From the NCBI GenBank assembly GCA_022984795.1, contig JALIHJ010000009.1, positions 62,001 to 126,000 of the forward strand: DNA of 64,000 nucleotides. The letters are read 5' to 3'. Below are positions 8,234 through 17,923 of this stretch, piece by piece. The position numbers and the translations under genes were made by a program. Under the pieces are notes generated by a model. That model was not told the DNA's origin. It saw nothing but the letters and a program-made list of their open reading frames with translations, and did no database searches. This DNA is from Fabrea salina. Lineage: Eukaryota; Ciliophora; Heterotrichea; Heterotrichida; Fabreidae. The first letter of the stretch is position 1. Every line of letters starts with the position of its first letter.

Positions 8234-8881
8234 ATGGAACTTTATGTAACTAGACAGTAAACCCCATACAGCGGCCAAACCGTTTCAAACGTAGAAAAAG
8301 TTTTACAAGGCCAGCAAGGAGGCGAACTTACGCAAAAAGGACACTCACAAGCCCAAAAACTAGGAGAGCGCCTTAAGTCTGTGCACTTCGATTCAGTCTA
8401 CTGCAGTGACTTGAACCGGTGCCAACAAACCTTAGAACACATAACTCCCTACCACTCCTATGTATCTGCTGTGCTCGATGAACGACTCAGAGAAAAAGGA
8501 GCAGGCGAGTTAGAAGGACAGCCCTTAGGCATTACTAGTTCCTTGGCGAAAAAGGCAGGCATCCCTGTCAGGGAGTTCAAAGCCCCTGGAGGCGAAAGTT
8601 GGGTTGACGTGCACAACCGAGCAGAAGCTTTTCTGGAGTCTGTGCTAGCCACCCACGGAGAAAGTAACCACAGAGTCTTGGTAGTTACTCACGGAGGGTG
8701 GATCATGGAGTTTCTGAATGTTATACGCAAACTCAAAGGCTCGCCTCCAGTGTTTGCAAACAACACTCAAAACACTTCTTTGACTGTTATTAAGTTTAAG
8801 AAAGCAAGGACTGGGTTCTTTCCCAGAGTAGTTATGAACAACGATGTGTCTCACTTAAAAGTTAACAAAAGAAGGTGTTAA
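8234..8881 (+). CDS. Histidine phosphatase, tandem copy 2, with 15-nt intron
   Basis: Two exons, 8234-8256 and 8272-8881, give 210 residues. Without splicing the frame reads MELYVTRQ then TAA. Removing 8257-8271 restores LYVTRHGQTVSNVEKV, the family's catalytic RHG motif, in frame with the long second exon. The rest follows copy 1 closely: FDSVYCSDLNRCQQT, LREKGAGELEG, LVVTHGGWIMEF. It is therefore a functional-looking paralogue, not a pseudogene. The C-terminus is basic and unlike copy 1. Its TAA stop overlaps the TAA of the convergent IP3-receptor gene within a shared TTAA (8878-8881). Confidence 0.88.
8257..8271 (+). other. 15-nt spliceosomal intron in histidine phosphatase copy 2
   Basis: GTAAACCCCATACAG. 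It begins GTA and ends CAG. It splits the catalytic His codon (CA|C), contains a frame stop, and its removal restores the RHG motif exactly. Confidence 0.9.
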
Positions 8882-11800
8882 GAATTGGCTATGTTAAAGA
8901 TCTCCTCTTGGATGTTTTTGAGTGACTCAACTATCAGTTCGTTCTGGGTGCTTTGGCACTCCTCAAGAAGTTGTGAGTTTTGAGGAAAGAACCCTAAGTT
9001 GTTTTCTTGCATTTGTTCTTTCACGTACTTTTCAGCTCCGTTGCACTCTTCCAGAGGTTTGCAGTTGATGTGAACTAAAAAACTCAAGTAAGAAAAAAGG
9101 TTGTGGTCTATCTGGGTGTGTTTGTTCCAACTGAGTCTTTTCATTTCAAACTGGAACTTGTTCAGTCCGCATATAAAGCAGTTTTCAGCCATTTCTTGCA
9201 GTTTGGCTTTCCTCTCGTCTCTTAGTTCTCCAAAGGTGTCGATTATAATCCCAAATATGATGTTCAGCAACAAAACAGTGACCACTATAAAGAAACCAAG
9301 GTCAAATGCCATTCTAGCCCAGTACTTAGAGTCTTCTTGTGTAGCTTGGCCTATCCAGTCACCCAATCCTCCACCTGCTCGGAGTCCCACAGCAGAGGTA
9401 CTTACAAAGCACTCCAGCAAGTCTCTGCAGTAAGTGTTCATTTCTGCGTCGTCAGTTTCAGCTAAGTAGTACTCTGAGAAGTAAACTAGTCCTAGTGTGC
9501 TGAACAAGTACAGCACAATCACTCCAAAAAGCGAAGTAAGCAGTAGTTGTTTGCTGTTGAGTGAAACAGACCTAAGCACGTTAAGGAGGTTTTCGTTTCG
9601 TTTAACTAAGTCTAGCAAAAGCACTCCGTAAAGCATAAAGTGGATTAAGGCCAGCAAAGACACCAAAAGATACAGCAAAGAGTAAGAAACTTGCAAGTCT
9701 TGCAGAACTAGCAAAAAGTCCCCTAGTTTGGTTCTTTGGAAGTGCTTTTTGTTTTTGATCAGTGCTTTCATGAGTACTGAGCCCTGGACTCTGGAGTAGG
9801 TTTCTTTGTCGTAGAGTCTGTGAGTTTCTCGGTCCAAAGCTAATTCATTCTTCTTAATGATTACAGGGTAGTACTCTGTGAGGTAACACACAAGTACCAG
9901 CACAGCAAATAGTACCTGGAAAACTCCAATAAACCTAACTGCACTGCCTAGTGCTTCACTGCTGAACTCCCAGTTGTCTTGGGTTTCTCTAGTTGCTGAA
10001 AACAACAAAATCAAGTTTATAACTACTACAAGGTAAAAACTAGCACTGGCGTAAACTTTCCACATTCCACAAGCCTTGCTTAGAAAAGGGTATCTAGAAA
10101 GTTTTTGTTGGTACTCCATTTCTAGTTGGTAGAGTTTACTGTTATCAAAGAACTCATCGATTTTTTCTTGGTGCGAGTTTTTCAGGTTCTTAAAAATGAT
10201 GTTTTTCCTGGTGTGCTTAGTTAAGTAGTTGCACATACTAGGAATTCTGAAAAAGAGTTTGGCTAGTTTGTTTTTGTGCTGGATTTCTACACTGGTTATG
10301 TTTGAAGAGTAGTACCTGTGTGCGTTCCTGACTTCTTCTTGTTCAGGCATAACTTGGTTTTTGTGGCAACAAAACTTGAAGCGCTGCCAAAAACTTTTGA
10401 ACTGGTGCGAAAGGAGTTCTCTGAGGTTCTCGTGCTCTTCACTAGTAACTAAGGCTCCAAAGAAGTTTTTGGACTTAGTGTCTTGGTTAAGTTGACTGTT
10501 TGGTACTTGGAGTTTAATTGCTAGTTTCTGGGGAACTCTGTCTTCTAGGGTTAGAAGCATTGTTGAGATCTTAAACCCTGTTTCAACTATTAACTGTTCA
10601 CGAGTGTTCAGGTAGTACTCAGAGAGTTCCAAAAACTTAAGCCAAGGAATATACTGGCCTTTTCCTTCCTGGTTCACTACTTGTTCTTTGTTTTTAATGA
10701 ACTTCATATAGATTTGTGTGGATATTCTTAGTAAGGCACCCAAGTCAAGTCTTTTGACCATTATTTTGGAGATTTTTCGGTTAGTGTCTTCTTCTAGCAA
10801 AGAGTGCAGAAAGTTGAGAGTTTCAGACAAAATGTCGAAATACAAGCCTTCTTCAAAGCTGTGCTGAAATTCAAACACTTGTTGGAAAAAGTTGTAAATC
10901 AGTAAGTTCTTTCCAAGTTTCTTTTGGTTCTCCGAACAAGGACCTTGGCAGAAGTCTGTTAAAGTTTTAAGGTTCTGGAGTATAAGTGTGTCTAATTCAA
11001 AGCTCTCACAGAGCTTAAGACCTAACAAGAACCCAGATACTTCGTCAACTAAGTCTACACTTTGAGTTACTTGTTGCTCACGTAAGTAGTTTTGGAAGGG
11101 CAAGTAACAGTTGTCACAGAGCAGCTGGAGCAGCAAAAGAATTTTGCAGCAAAGTTGGTTTTTTCCAGAATCAGGGGTGTTTTGGAGTCTGCCGGAGCCA
11201 AATCTCTGAGTGTAAAGGTTACTTTCAAGAGCTACTTTAGAAACTCTGTCTTTGGTTTCTCTTAAAAAGAACTTCACAAACACAAAAAACGAAGGCTGGC
11301 CCTGAGTTAAGTACGCAAACAGTCTTTCTTTGAGTTCAGTATTGTTGGACTTCAAAAGGGCATTTAACACTGAAACTGACTTTTGAACTAAAGCAAAACT
11401 ACTGGTTGTTCGGATCGTAGAAAGTGCCAGTTCTCCTAAGCCAATGCTAGTTAACTGTTTTTGCAGAGACTTGGTTCCTTCAAGCATGCATTTAAACAGT
11501 TCCATCAGTTGAACTTGGTATTCCTTTTTAGAAAAAGCTGCTTTAAGATTTACACAGAACTCGTACAAGCTTTTTTCGTCTGTAAAGTTAAGTTTGATTT
11601 TTTCAGAGAGCCTTTTGAATTGGGTGCTTTGACTACTACTTAGCAAAGTTTTTAGTTTCTTATTGGGTTCGAAGCTCCAAATGCCCATTTCACTGGACTG
11701 AGTGCTTAGAAGATCCTGAGTAAGGTTTGACTTGATGTAGGTCTTAAAAGAGCTTACTTCAACAACAACTCCTTTGTAGGTTTGGTTTATGTTAGTCAGT

Positions 11801-14800
11801 GCTTGATGAATAGTAAAAATATCAATGTTGCTTCCAAGTAAGTCTTTTATTTTGAAACTCAGATCTTTGTTGCTAATGAAGTCACTATTTACTTTTAAGT
11901 GGACTTTCAAAAAGTCCTCTACAGTAGTTTTGGAGTTTTGGATGTAGTTACAAATGCTTTTCAGAAGCTTTTCTTGGTAGGTTTGGTTTGACTGGACCTG
12001 GAGTTCACTCAGTACCAGGCCTAAGGTGTTTTGGAGAACCTCAGGTTGTAGGAAAGGGTTTTCAGTTTGTAGTTTGTTAACTCTATTGTATATTTTCTCA
12101 AGTACAAACTGTAACTCATCAGCAATGCTTTCTAACCAACTTAAGGAGCTTTCAGTGTACTTAAGTTCAATAAAAATATCCCTTAAAAAAACTAAAACTC
12201 CAGAAGCCAACTCTAGTTTCCAGGGCTTAGCTTTTAATATGTAACTAAAAAGCTCAGACAGTTCTTTGTTTTCTGCTATAAAAGCTTTTTTGACTTCTTT
12301 AGAAGTTTGTTCTTGGATTTCTAAACTAGCTGACTCGTCTAAACTAAGTTGTTCATTCTGAGGGATCTCTTCAAACACAGAAACGCTGCCTATCAAGTCT
12401 AAACTGCAAAACTCAGCAAAGCTTTCAAAGTGACTTAAAAACAGTTTGAGTTCAGGCAGTACTACTTTTTGAAGTATCTTTACTAAGTATTTAAGTTCTT
12501 GACCCCTCAAACAGTCCTTTGACACGTCCACAAAGTAAACAAAACACACAAAGTGCAAACAAGCTTTTTTAACCTCATAAGTTGTTTCTGAGGACTCCAG
12601 TGTTTCTAGGAGACTTTCATAAGGAACTAGTTTGCGGCATTGAAGTGTTGCGAACTCGTTGTTCACAGCACAAGTAGCTAGTAAAAGCAGAAGGTTAGCT
12701 TGGAACTTTTGGCTCCTCAAAAAGTTTTCTGTGAAAAAAGACTGAGCCTTTTTGAGAACGTTGCTTTGGCACACAGAGTTTACGCAGGACTCTTCGTCAA
12801 CTATAAGAGTCCGGATCATCTTAAGCTCTTTGTAGTCTTTTGGAGTCTTGATCAAGCAAAATATGTAGTCAACTAAGCTTGTTGCAGAATCTTTGCTTTT
12901 TTGACTTGAAAACACCTGCGAGAGAAGCTTAGTTGTGCCTAAGTTGTTTCTGAAGTAACTAACTATAAGTTCTACGTGGGGGCTAAGTAGCTCTTGGTTA
13001 GTGTTGTTTCTAAAAGTGAATGCGTTGAGTGTGTGGAAGATTTCAAGGTAAACTTTGTAGAAGTCAGGAAGGATCCTTATGCCTGAGTCACAGTGCTCAG
13101 TCCAGAGAAACTTAGCTTCTAGAAAGTCCAGAAGGGTTCTGTGCAAGTTAAGGCTTTTTGCAATCGCTTGGGAACATTTAGCAACTTTAGTATTGCAAGA
13201 CAGGAGTTTTTTGACCTTTTTAAGGCATCTAACAGTGGTTAAAACTAAATTTTGAGTTTTTGTAGTTCTTTGACTCTCCAGAAACTCACTTAACTGACCC
13301 TTTAAGCAAAGTTTCTGTAGGAGTTCTTCAAGCATCTCAATATTACAAGACAAAGCCTTGTATACTTGGTACTCTAAGGGCTGGCAAACTAAGTACACTT
13401 CTGAAAGTTGAGTTTTTATTGCTTGTTTTTGGCTGGAGTTGTTCATAATGACTCTTAAGCACTTCTTTTCAGTGTTTTTGTTTTTAATGTGTGAAAGCAA
13501 GTTTATGAGCAGAAGTTCTAAGTGCTGACTAGACTCTTCTAGATAAGAGTCTTCTATTAACTCGTCTATAAACAACTCAGAACTGGCTTCTAAATTGTTC
13601 AAAATCGTCTTTACTTGCTTGTTAGTTCTAGCAAGCCCACCAGTTTCTAGCAACCCCAAAGCACCGTCCAAAAGTTTTCTGAAGCTTTCGAAACTAAGCT
13701 TTTTGGTTTCTTTCATTAAGTGACTGCACCAGTGTTCGGTGTTTAAGGGATTTATAAGTTCAAGAATTGAAGGACACACTGACACAAAGAATTCATACTC
13801 CACATTACTCTTGAGCAAAGCCTTTGTAACTGTTATCAACTCAGTTGCAAAGTCAGCTTTGTGCACAGAACTATCTGAACCCCTAAAAAGAGAGTGCTGG
13901 GTCCAGCATGCTTCTACCCAGTTTACAAAGGAACTAAGAAATGAGTCTTTTAACTGAGTTTCTACCAACACTCTGTTTTCAGTGTCCCAGAAGTAGCACT
14001 TGTTTGGTTTGCTGAGCTCTAAGTACATCACTCTTATTAAACTCAAAAATAGTTTTTTAAGCTTAATGTGGATGTTAGGGTCTTGTAAACACCAAAACAA
14101 AAACTCAAAGTCCAAGTTGAGGCGTTTTAAGTTTTGAATTCCAGGTTTAAACCCTGATAAACATAAGTTCCTTAAAAGCCACAAAAGTGAACTTAAGTAG
14201 TCCACTAAGTTCTTGTGCAGAGAAACCTCTGAAAGAGGTATATAAGTCACACCTGTTTGGTAGAGTTTTTCAAGTGTAGGATTGTTACCATTGTTTTTGA
14301 AGTGAACGCATTGGTGTTCTTTTACTGTTTGGAACTCAACTAAACTTAGTTGTTCTTCAAACAAAGCCTTGTTTATTAAGTACTGGTACTTATGGATTCC
14401 TTTGTTTTGGTAGATGCAGAGTGTTCCTAGGATTTTGAAAACTAGTTTTTGTTCTTTAAGGTTTGACTCGTCAATGGGTTCTAGTTGTCTAGCCCAACCC
14501 AGAAACTTATTGAAGGTGTTTGAATTCAAGTTGTTAGCTGAGTTTTTAAAAACTTCTTTAATCAGAGCTCCAATTTCTGAAGAGTAAAAAGTTAACTGCT
14601 TTGCTAGGAACTTGTCGTACTTGTAAAACACCTGGCAGGAGTCTAAGTTGTTTTTTAAGCAACAAAACATAGTTGAGTATATCTTTCTAGAAAGTTTTTC
14701 TAGGTGCTTTTGAGCTAATGCCTGAGGGCATTCAAGTAGCTGGCTTTTCATTAGTTGCTTGATAAAAGTTATGCTTGGGAGAGTTGTAGGTTTGGACTTA

Positions 14801-16266
14801 ATACACAACTTAGCATCTATGAGTTGGTTTAGCTCTAGAAACAAGTCCAGGAGTCCTAGTTCCCTTGCTGCGTCTTGTCTTTGCTTTAGCTCTTCTAAGT
14901 TAGCTTTTTTTAAGATCCGCTTAGTGAAGTTTTTAAGGATGTCTAGCAGTTCTAAGGTGTTTTCTTGGAGTTGTGTTTCAGTTGCAAGAGCTGCTGTGTA
15001 AGAGTCTCCCCAGCCTTCCAGGAACTCATAAAACTCTATGAACTTAGTAACTACTTTAGAAATCTGGTGGACGTGTGCAGAGTCAGGTTCTGGTTCTATA
15101 AGAAAAGTGGTTTTGGAAATGTCTTTCCGGGAGAGTCCTAGGCTGTTTTGCTCGCAAAACACAAACTCAGAGCCAAATTGCAGCTGAATGTAAGAGTTGA
15201 ACTTAAGTTCAGAGTCAGTTACTGCTTTGAACCTTTCAAAAGGTTCATTGCTTAGTTTGACTTCTTGGTTTTCCACACACAAGTACATGCCTGTTCCTAT
15301 GTGCCTGAGTGCTATGTTTTCCCCGGGAAGAATAGGTCCCCCGGTAAAAGGGTCAGGCTTCTGGAACTCCCACAAGTCTTTGCAAGACTTTTTCTTGTTT
15401 ACAAGTACCTCCTCACTTTCTCTAGACTTAATGCTTAAGTAGCCTTCTAAGTGCTTGTGAAACAGTCTGAAGGAATCCCCCACCGATACTTTTTCTGGAG
15501 CTTCTACAACTGACAAGTACTTACGAGCTTTCCAAAAAGACTTTTCTTTGCTGGCATTTACTTCACACACGCCTCCCTGGACCGAGCCCATATGGATGAA
15601 GTGCTGCTTGCAAGCTAGAACAAAGGTGTCAGAGTACCGGCAAGGTTCTCCTTCAAGTCTTAAGTTATTGCTTGACTGAACCTCTACCCAGGAGTTTTCG
15701 TTTCCTTTAAAGTCAAGTTTCATCTTTGAGTTCCCGCTTTGCTTGCCTATTTCATCAGAAATAGTTACAAAAGAGTTGCTGTGCAAATGGCGCAGCTGAA
15801 TCCTTTCCCCGTAGCACAGAATGTTTCCCTCTGAAGCTTCTAAGTCTGAGTCATTGGTGGCCTTTTCTTTCTGGACTGCTGTTTTAAGCTTCTTCAGAAG
15901 TTGTTTGTCGGGCTCTTGGGAGTTTTTGTAGTGAGAGTACAGGTTCTGCAGCCCGCAGTGTCTCTTTGGTTCTATTCTGAACAAGGCTTGTCTGAAGTGG
16001 ATTCCCTTAAGCTCCTTAAGTTCGTTTTGAGGAACACACTGGAGATCAGACTCAGCTACTCCGTCTCCAGTAATTACCCCTGAGTGCCCTGAAACCTTTT
16101 CTTTAGAAGTCAAGCAAATTACGTCTCCGACTTGCAAATAACTGGAGTCTTTGGGTTTCTTTAGGACCTTTTTAAGCTTAAGTGAAGCCTTTGCTTGTTT
16201 TAAGTTTTTGGCTCTTTTTTCAAACACAGTTTCTGGAACTGCTCTATCGAATTCTTCGGAACGCAT
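8878..16266 (-). CDS. ITPR: Inositol 1,4,5-trisphosphate receptor-type Ca2+ release channel
   Basis: 2,462 residues in one exon, a little shorter than animal IP3 receptors (~2,700). The N-terminus has an Ins145_P3_rec/MIR beta-trefoil region (about residues 40-380, with GERIQLRHLHSNSF and ENIALRHIGTGMYLCVEN). A very long helical RIH/armadillo solenoid follows. The C-terminal ~400 residues hold the channel: several transmembrane segments, the selectivity filter AGGGLGD (about residue 2,300), then the pore-lining helix LLNIIFGIIIDTFGELRDE. After that comes the linker zinc site CFICGL with a downstream H...H (HTQIDHN), and FFPQNS near the end. The filter and the CFICGL/IIDTF signature are diagnostic for IP3R/RyR. 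It probably releases Ca2+ from endoplasmic or alveolar stores. No SPRY domains are seen, which favours IP3R over ryanodine receptor. Confidence 0.93.
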   Translation of the reverse strand: MRSEEFDRAVPETVFEKRAKNLKQAKASLKLKKVLKKPKDSSYLQVGDVICLTSKEKVSGHSGVITGDGVAESDLQCVPQNELKELKGIHFRQALFRIEPKRHCGLQNLYSHYKNSQEPDKQLLKKLKTAVQKEKATNDSDLEASEGNILCYGERIQLRHLHSNSFVTISDEIGKQSGNSKMKLDFKGNENSWVEVQSSNNLRLEGEPCRYSDTFVLACKQHFIHMGSVQGGVCEVNASKEKSFWKARKYLSVVEAPEKVSVGDSFRLFHKHLEGYLSIKSRESEEVLVNKKKSCKDLWEFQKPDPFTGGPILPGENIALRHIGTGMYLCVENQEVKLSNEPFERFKAVTDSELKFNSYIQLQFGSEFVFCEQNSLGLSRKDISKTTFLIEPEPDSAHVHQISKVVTKFIEFYEFLEGWGDSYTAALATETQLQENTLELLDILKNFTKRILKKANLEELKQRQDAARELGLLDLFLELNQLIDAKLCIKSKPTTLPSITFIKQLMKSQLLECPQALAQKHLEKLSRKIYSTMFCCLKNNLDSCQVFYKYDKFLAKQLTFYSSEIGALIKEVFKNSANNLNSNTFNKFLGWARQLEPIDESNLKEQKLVFKILGTLCIYQNKGIHKYQYLINKALFEEQLSLVEFQTVKEHQCVHFKNNGNNPTLEKLYQTGVTYIPLSEVSLHKNLVDYLSSLLWLLRNLCLSGFKPGIQNLKRLNLDFEFLFWCLQDPNIHIKLKKLFLSLIRVMYLELSKPNKCYFWDTENRVLVETQLKDSFLSSFVNWVEACWTQHSLFRGSDSSVHKADFATELITVTKALLKSNVEYEFFVSVCPSILELINPLNTEHWCSHLMKETKKLSFESFRKLLDGALGLLETGGLARTNKQVKTILNNLEASSELFIDELIEDSYLEESSQHLELLLINLLSHIKNKNTEKKCLRVIMNNSSQKQAIKTQLSEVYLVCQPLEYQVYKALSCNIEMLEELLQKLCLKGQLSEFLESQRTTKTQNLVLTTVRCLKKVKKLLSCNTKVAKCSQAIAKSLNLHRTLLDFLEAKFLWTEHCDSGIRILPDFYKVYLEIFHTLNAFTFRNNTNQELLSPHVELIVSYFRNNLGTTKLLSQVFSSQKSKDSATSLVDYIFCLIKTPKDYKELKMIRTLIVDEESCVNSVCQSNVLKKAQSFFTENFLRSQKFQANLLLLLATCAVNNEFATLQCRKLVPYESLLETLESSETTYEVKKACLHFVCFVYFVDVSKDCLRGQELKYLVKILQKVVLPELKLFLSHFESFAEFCSLDLIGSVSVFEEIPQNEQLSLDESASLEIQEQTSKEVKKAFIAENKELSELFSYILKAKPWKLELASGVLVFLRDIFIELKYTESSLSWLESIADELQFVLEKIYNRVNKLQTENPFLQPEVLQNTLGLVLSELQVQSNQTYQEKLLKSICNYIQNSKTTVEDFLKVHLKVNSDFISNKDLSFKIKDLLGSNIDIFTIHQALTNINQTYKGVVVEVSSFKTYIKSNLTQDLLSTQSSEMGIWSFEPNKKLKTLLSSSQSTQFKRLSEKIKLNFTDEKSLYEFCVNLKAAFSKKEYQVQLMELFKCMLEGTKSLQKQLTSIGLGELALSTIRTTSSFALVQKSVSVLNALLKSNNTELKERLFAYLTQGQPSFFVFVKFFLRETKDRVSKVALESNLYTQRFGSGRLQNTPDSGKNQLCCKILLLLQLLCDNCYLPFQNYLREQQVTQSVDLVDEVSGFLLGLKLCESFELDTLILQNLKTLTDFCQGPCSENQKKLGKNLLIYNFFQQVFEFQHSFEEGLYFDILSETLNFLHSLLEEDTNRKISKIMVKRLDLGALLRISTQIYMKFIKNKEQVVNQEGKGQYIPWLKFLELSEYYLNTREQLIVETGFKISTMLLTLEDRVPQKLAIKLQVPNSQLNQDTKSKNFFGALVTSEEHENLRELLSHQFKSFWQRFKFCCHKNQVMPEQEEVRNAHRYYSSNITSVEIQHKNKLAKLFFRIPSMCNYLTKHTRKNIIFKNLKNSHQEKIDEFFDNSKLYQLEMEYQQKLSRYPFLSKACGMWKVYASASFYLVVVINLILLFSATRETQDNWEFSSEALGSAVRFIGVFQVLFAVLVLVCYLTEYYPVIIKKNELALDRETHRLYDKETYSRVQGSVLMKALIKNKKHFQRTKLGDFLLVLQDLQVSYSLLYLLVSLLALIHFMLYGVLLLDLVKRNENLLNVLRSVSLNSKQLLLTSLFGVIVLYLFSTLGLVYFSEYYLAETDDAEMNTYCRDLLECFVSTSAVGLRAGGGLGDWIGQATQEDSKYWARMAFDLGFFIVVTVLLLNIIFGIIIDTFGELRDERKAKLQEMAENCFICGLNKFQFEMKRLSWNKHTQIDHNLFSYLSFLVHINCKPLEECNGAEKYVKEQMQENNLGFFPQNSQLLEECQSTQNELIVESLKNIQEEIFNIANS

Positions 16267-16279
16267 TTTTATATTAGAG

Positions 16280-16627
16280 TTATAAGTATTCCAACACTTT
16301 GCAGTAAATACTTCCTAGAACTAAGTACTTTTGTTTAAGTGAAGAAAAAAAAACTTTTTTGCAGTCTGTGATCATCTGATTGGCCTCAAAACTATGATCA
16401 TTTTCGGAGTCACTCTCTCCAGACTCAGATTTGAACAGATAACTTAAGGCTCTAATGGCTTCTTTTTCCCGAACACTTCGAGACTGCTTGGAACGTACCC
16501 TCTTCCTAGGAACTTGAGAAGACTCACTGGAAGTGCTGGTGTCTTCTTCTAAGCTTTTCAAGTCTTCTTCGATTTCACTAAAAGAAGCTTTACAGCTTAA
16601 GCCACGCCTTAATTTTCGAGTTTTCAT
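16280..16627 (-). CDS. Small basic/acidic serine-rich protein, unknown
   Basis: 115 residues. A basic N-terminus (KTRKLRRGL) is followed by Ser/Glu-rich acidic stretches, a basic cluster (RKRVRSKQSR, about 41-50) that could be a nuclear localisation signal, and a hydrophobic C-terminus. No domain is recognised. It is supported as a gene by an ATG with an AT-only leader and by tight fit between its neighbours (13 bp to the IP3R start, 15 bp from the uS19 stop). The last ~20 residues are atypical, so a missed mini-intron near the 3' end cannot be excluded. Confidence 0.6.
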   Translation of the reverse strand: MKTRKLRRGLSCKASFSEIEEDLKSLEEDTSTSSESSQVPRKRVRSKQSRSVREKEAIRALSYLFKSESGESDSENDHSFEANQMITDCKKVFFSSLKQKYLVLGSIYCKVLEYL

Positions 16628-16642
16628 ATTTAGAATAAGGAG

Positions 16643-17080
16643 TTACTTAAGATCTACGTGGGCAGAACCCTTGGAAGCTCCTACACCTGGGCGGCCGTGT
16701 CTCACAGGTTTGTAACTTAGAGAGAACTCTGCCAAATAGTGGCCGACCATGTCAGGTTTGATTTCCACAGTGTTGAAGTTCCTACCATTGTAGATGCCTA
16801 CTAGTGAACCAACCAGTTCGGGGAAAATGATGGCGTTCCTGAGGTGTGTTTTCACGGGAGCAGGTTTTTCCCCGAAAGGAGTGTCTTTTTTGGCTTGGAC
16901 GCACTTTTTCATGAAGCGCATGTACTTTTGAGGCACTTCGCGCTGCAATAAGCGGCGTCTTTGTCTGCAGCCGAAAAGTGGAATTACTTCGTCGCGTTCC
17001 ATCTTCACTAGTTCTTCCAAGTCAATTCCTCTGTAGGAGTACCTTCTGAATTGTCTCTTTCTAGGCTGTGTTTCTGCCAT
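16643..17080 (-). CDS. RPS15: Cytosolic ribosomal protein uS19 (RPS15)
   Basis: 145 residues, the normal length for eukaryotic uS19. Family features run along the whole protein: FRRYSYRGIDLEEL near the start, RRRLLQREVPQKYMRF, VKTHLRNAIIFPELVGS, VGIYNGRNFNTVEIKPDMVG, and the basic glycine-rich end HGRPGVGASKGSAH. It is part of the 40S head near the A-site. No intron. The start context is AATAAATG. Confidence 0.97.
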   Translation of the reverse strand: MAETQPRKRQFRRYSYRGIDLEELVKMERDEVIPLFGCRQRRRLLQREVPQKYMRFMKKCVQAKKDTPFGEKPAPVKTHLRNAIIFPELVGSLVGIYNGRNFNTVEIKPDMVGHYLAEFSLSYKPVRHGRPGVGASKGSAHVDLK

Positions 17081-17116
17081 TTATTAACTAACAAGTGCCA
17101 TGCAGGGCATTTAAGC

Positions 17117-17828
17117 CTAACTTATATAAATCATGACGTCGTCAACTCCAAAACTAGCACCGCAAGACTCCAAAGTAGACCCTAGAGTCAACTCAAGTAG
17201 TTCTTGGGTGTGGGGCACCACTAAGTCAAAGTGAATGCCTACTCTTGCGTCTGGGAGACTCCCCACACAAGCTAAGTGACTCAGCAGAAGTATGGCCTTC
17301 TTGGCTCCAAACAGTAGTGTTGTCTACCTTTAAAAAGCCTTTTTGGCCACTCCACCAGCCCAGCATGTGGAAAGTCCCACTGACTCTTACTGCTTGGTGG
17401 ATTCCTACTACTTGTTTCTTCACTGCTTGTTTAGTTGAGCAAGTCACCTTTAAAAAGTGGTCTCCTTGGCAAGCTGTAACATTGCCACCTGTCCAGTTGT
17501 GACTTGACTCTTCAAAAGAGTTGTGTTCTAGTAAGTAGTGTGGCTTTTCCAGGAAAGAAGTAGTTGCTTCTGAACCTATTTTAACGTCAGAGTATACTGT
17601 AATCTTTCCTGTGGGAGAAGTTATTGTGTCCACGTAAACCTTTTCAGCAGTGATGCTTTGGGAGCTTATTGAGTTTGCGTTTATGTAGTCTCCAAAAGAA
17701 ACCAAGTCTGAAGCTTGGAGTTGGTCTGCTGAGACTTCTTCACAAGTAACTTGGCCGTCAACCTTAAAATTCCCAGAAATGCTTGTTGTACCAGCTTCAA
17801 CTGCGTATACTAGAACTAGCCAATACAT
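17117..17828 (-). CDS. Secreted beta-rich protein with C-terminal VPHT/GSTL domain, one 16-nt intron
   Basis: The unspliced frame stops at 17226. Translation downstream, up to a TAG at 17117, continues as plausible protein (VPHTQELLELTLGSTLES, then SFGVDDVMIYIS), so an intron of length 1 modulo 3 is required. Removing 17244-17259 (16 nt) gives 231 residues and joins ESLSLCGE to VGIHFDLVVPHT. A 16-nt alternative at 17251-17266 and a 22-nt one at 17226-17247 also fit the frame. The N-terminus is a short signal peptide (1-12). Then come beta-helix-like VDGQVTCEEVSADQL / YINANSISSQSITAEKVYVD repeats (20-75) and a jelly-roll-like C-terminal domain with paired Cys and WTGG, WSGQKG motifs. It is probably an extracellular or ciliate surface protein. 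No family name is assigned. Confidence 0.72.
17244..17259 (-). other. Putative 16-nt intron (boundaries uncertain)
   Basis: On the minus strand it reads GTCTCCCAGACGCAAG. It was chosen because it keeps the CGE motif and gives alternating beta-strand residues after it. The competing choices 17251-17266 (16 nt) and 17226-17247 (22 nt, with better GTAGG...CTTAG ends) restore the same downstream frame. Confidence 0.45.
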
Positions 17829-17923
17829 CTTTAAACGAATATTGAAATTAATAACTAAAAGTCTTCTGCCCTAAATAGTTTCGAAGTGAAACTTTAAGTT
17901 TTAGTTCCAATAAAGTATATAAC

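Noticed and set aside
8258-8260. In-frame TAA early in the second histidine phosphatase, suggesting a pseudogene or TAA reassigned to Gln
   Set aside because: Removing the 15-nt GTAAACCCCATACAG restores the catalytic RHG motif, and the rest of the frame is intact and conserved.
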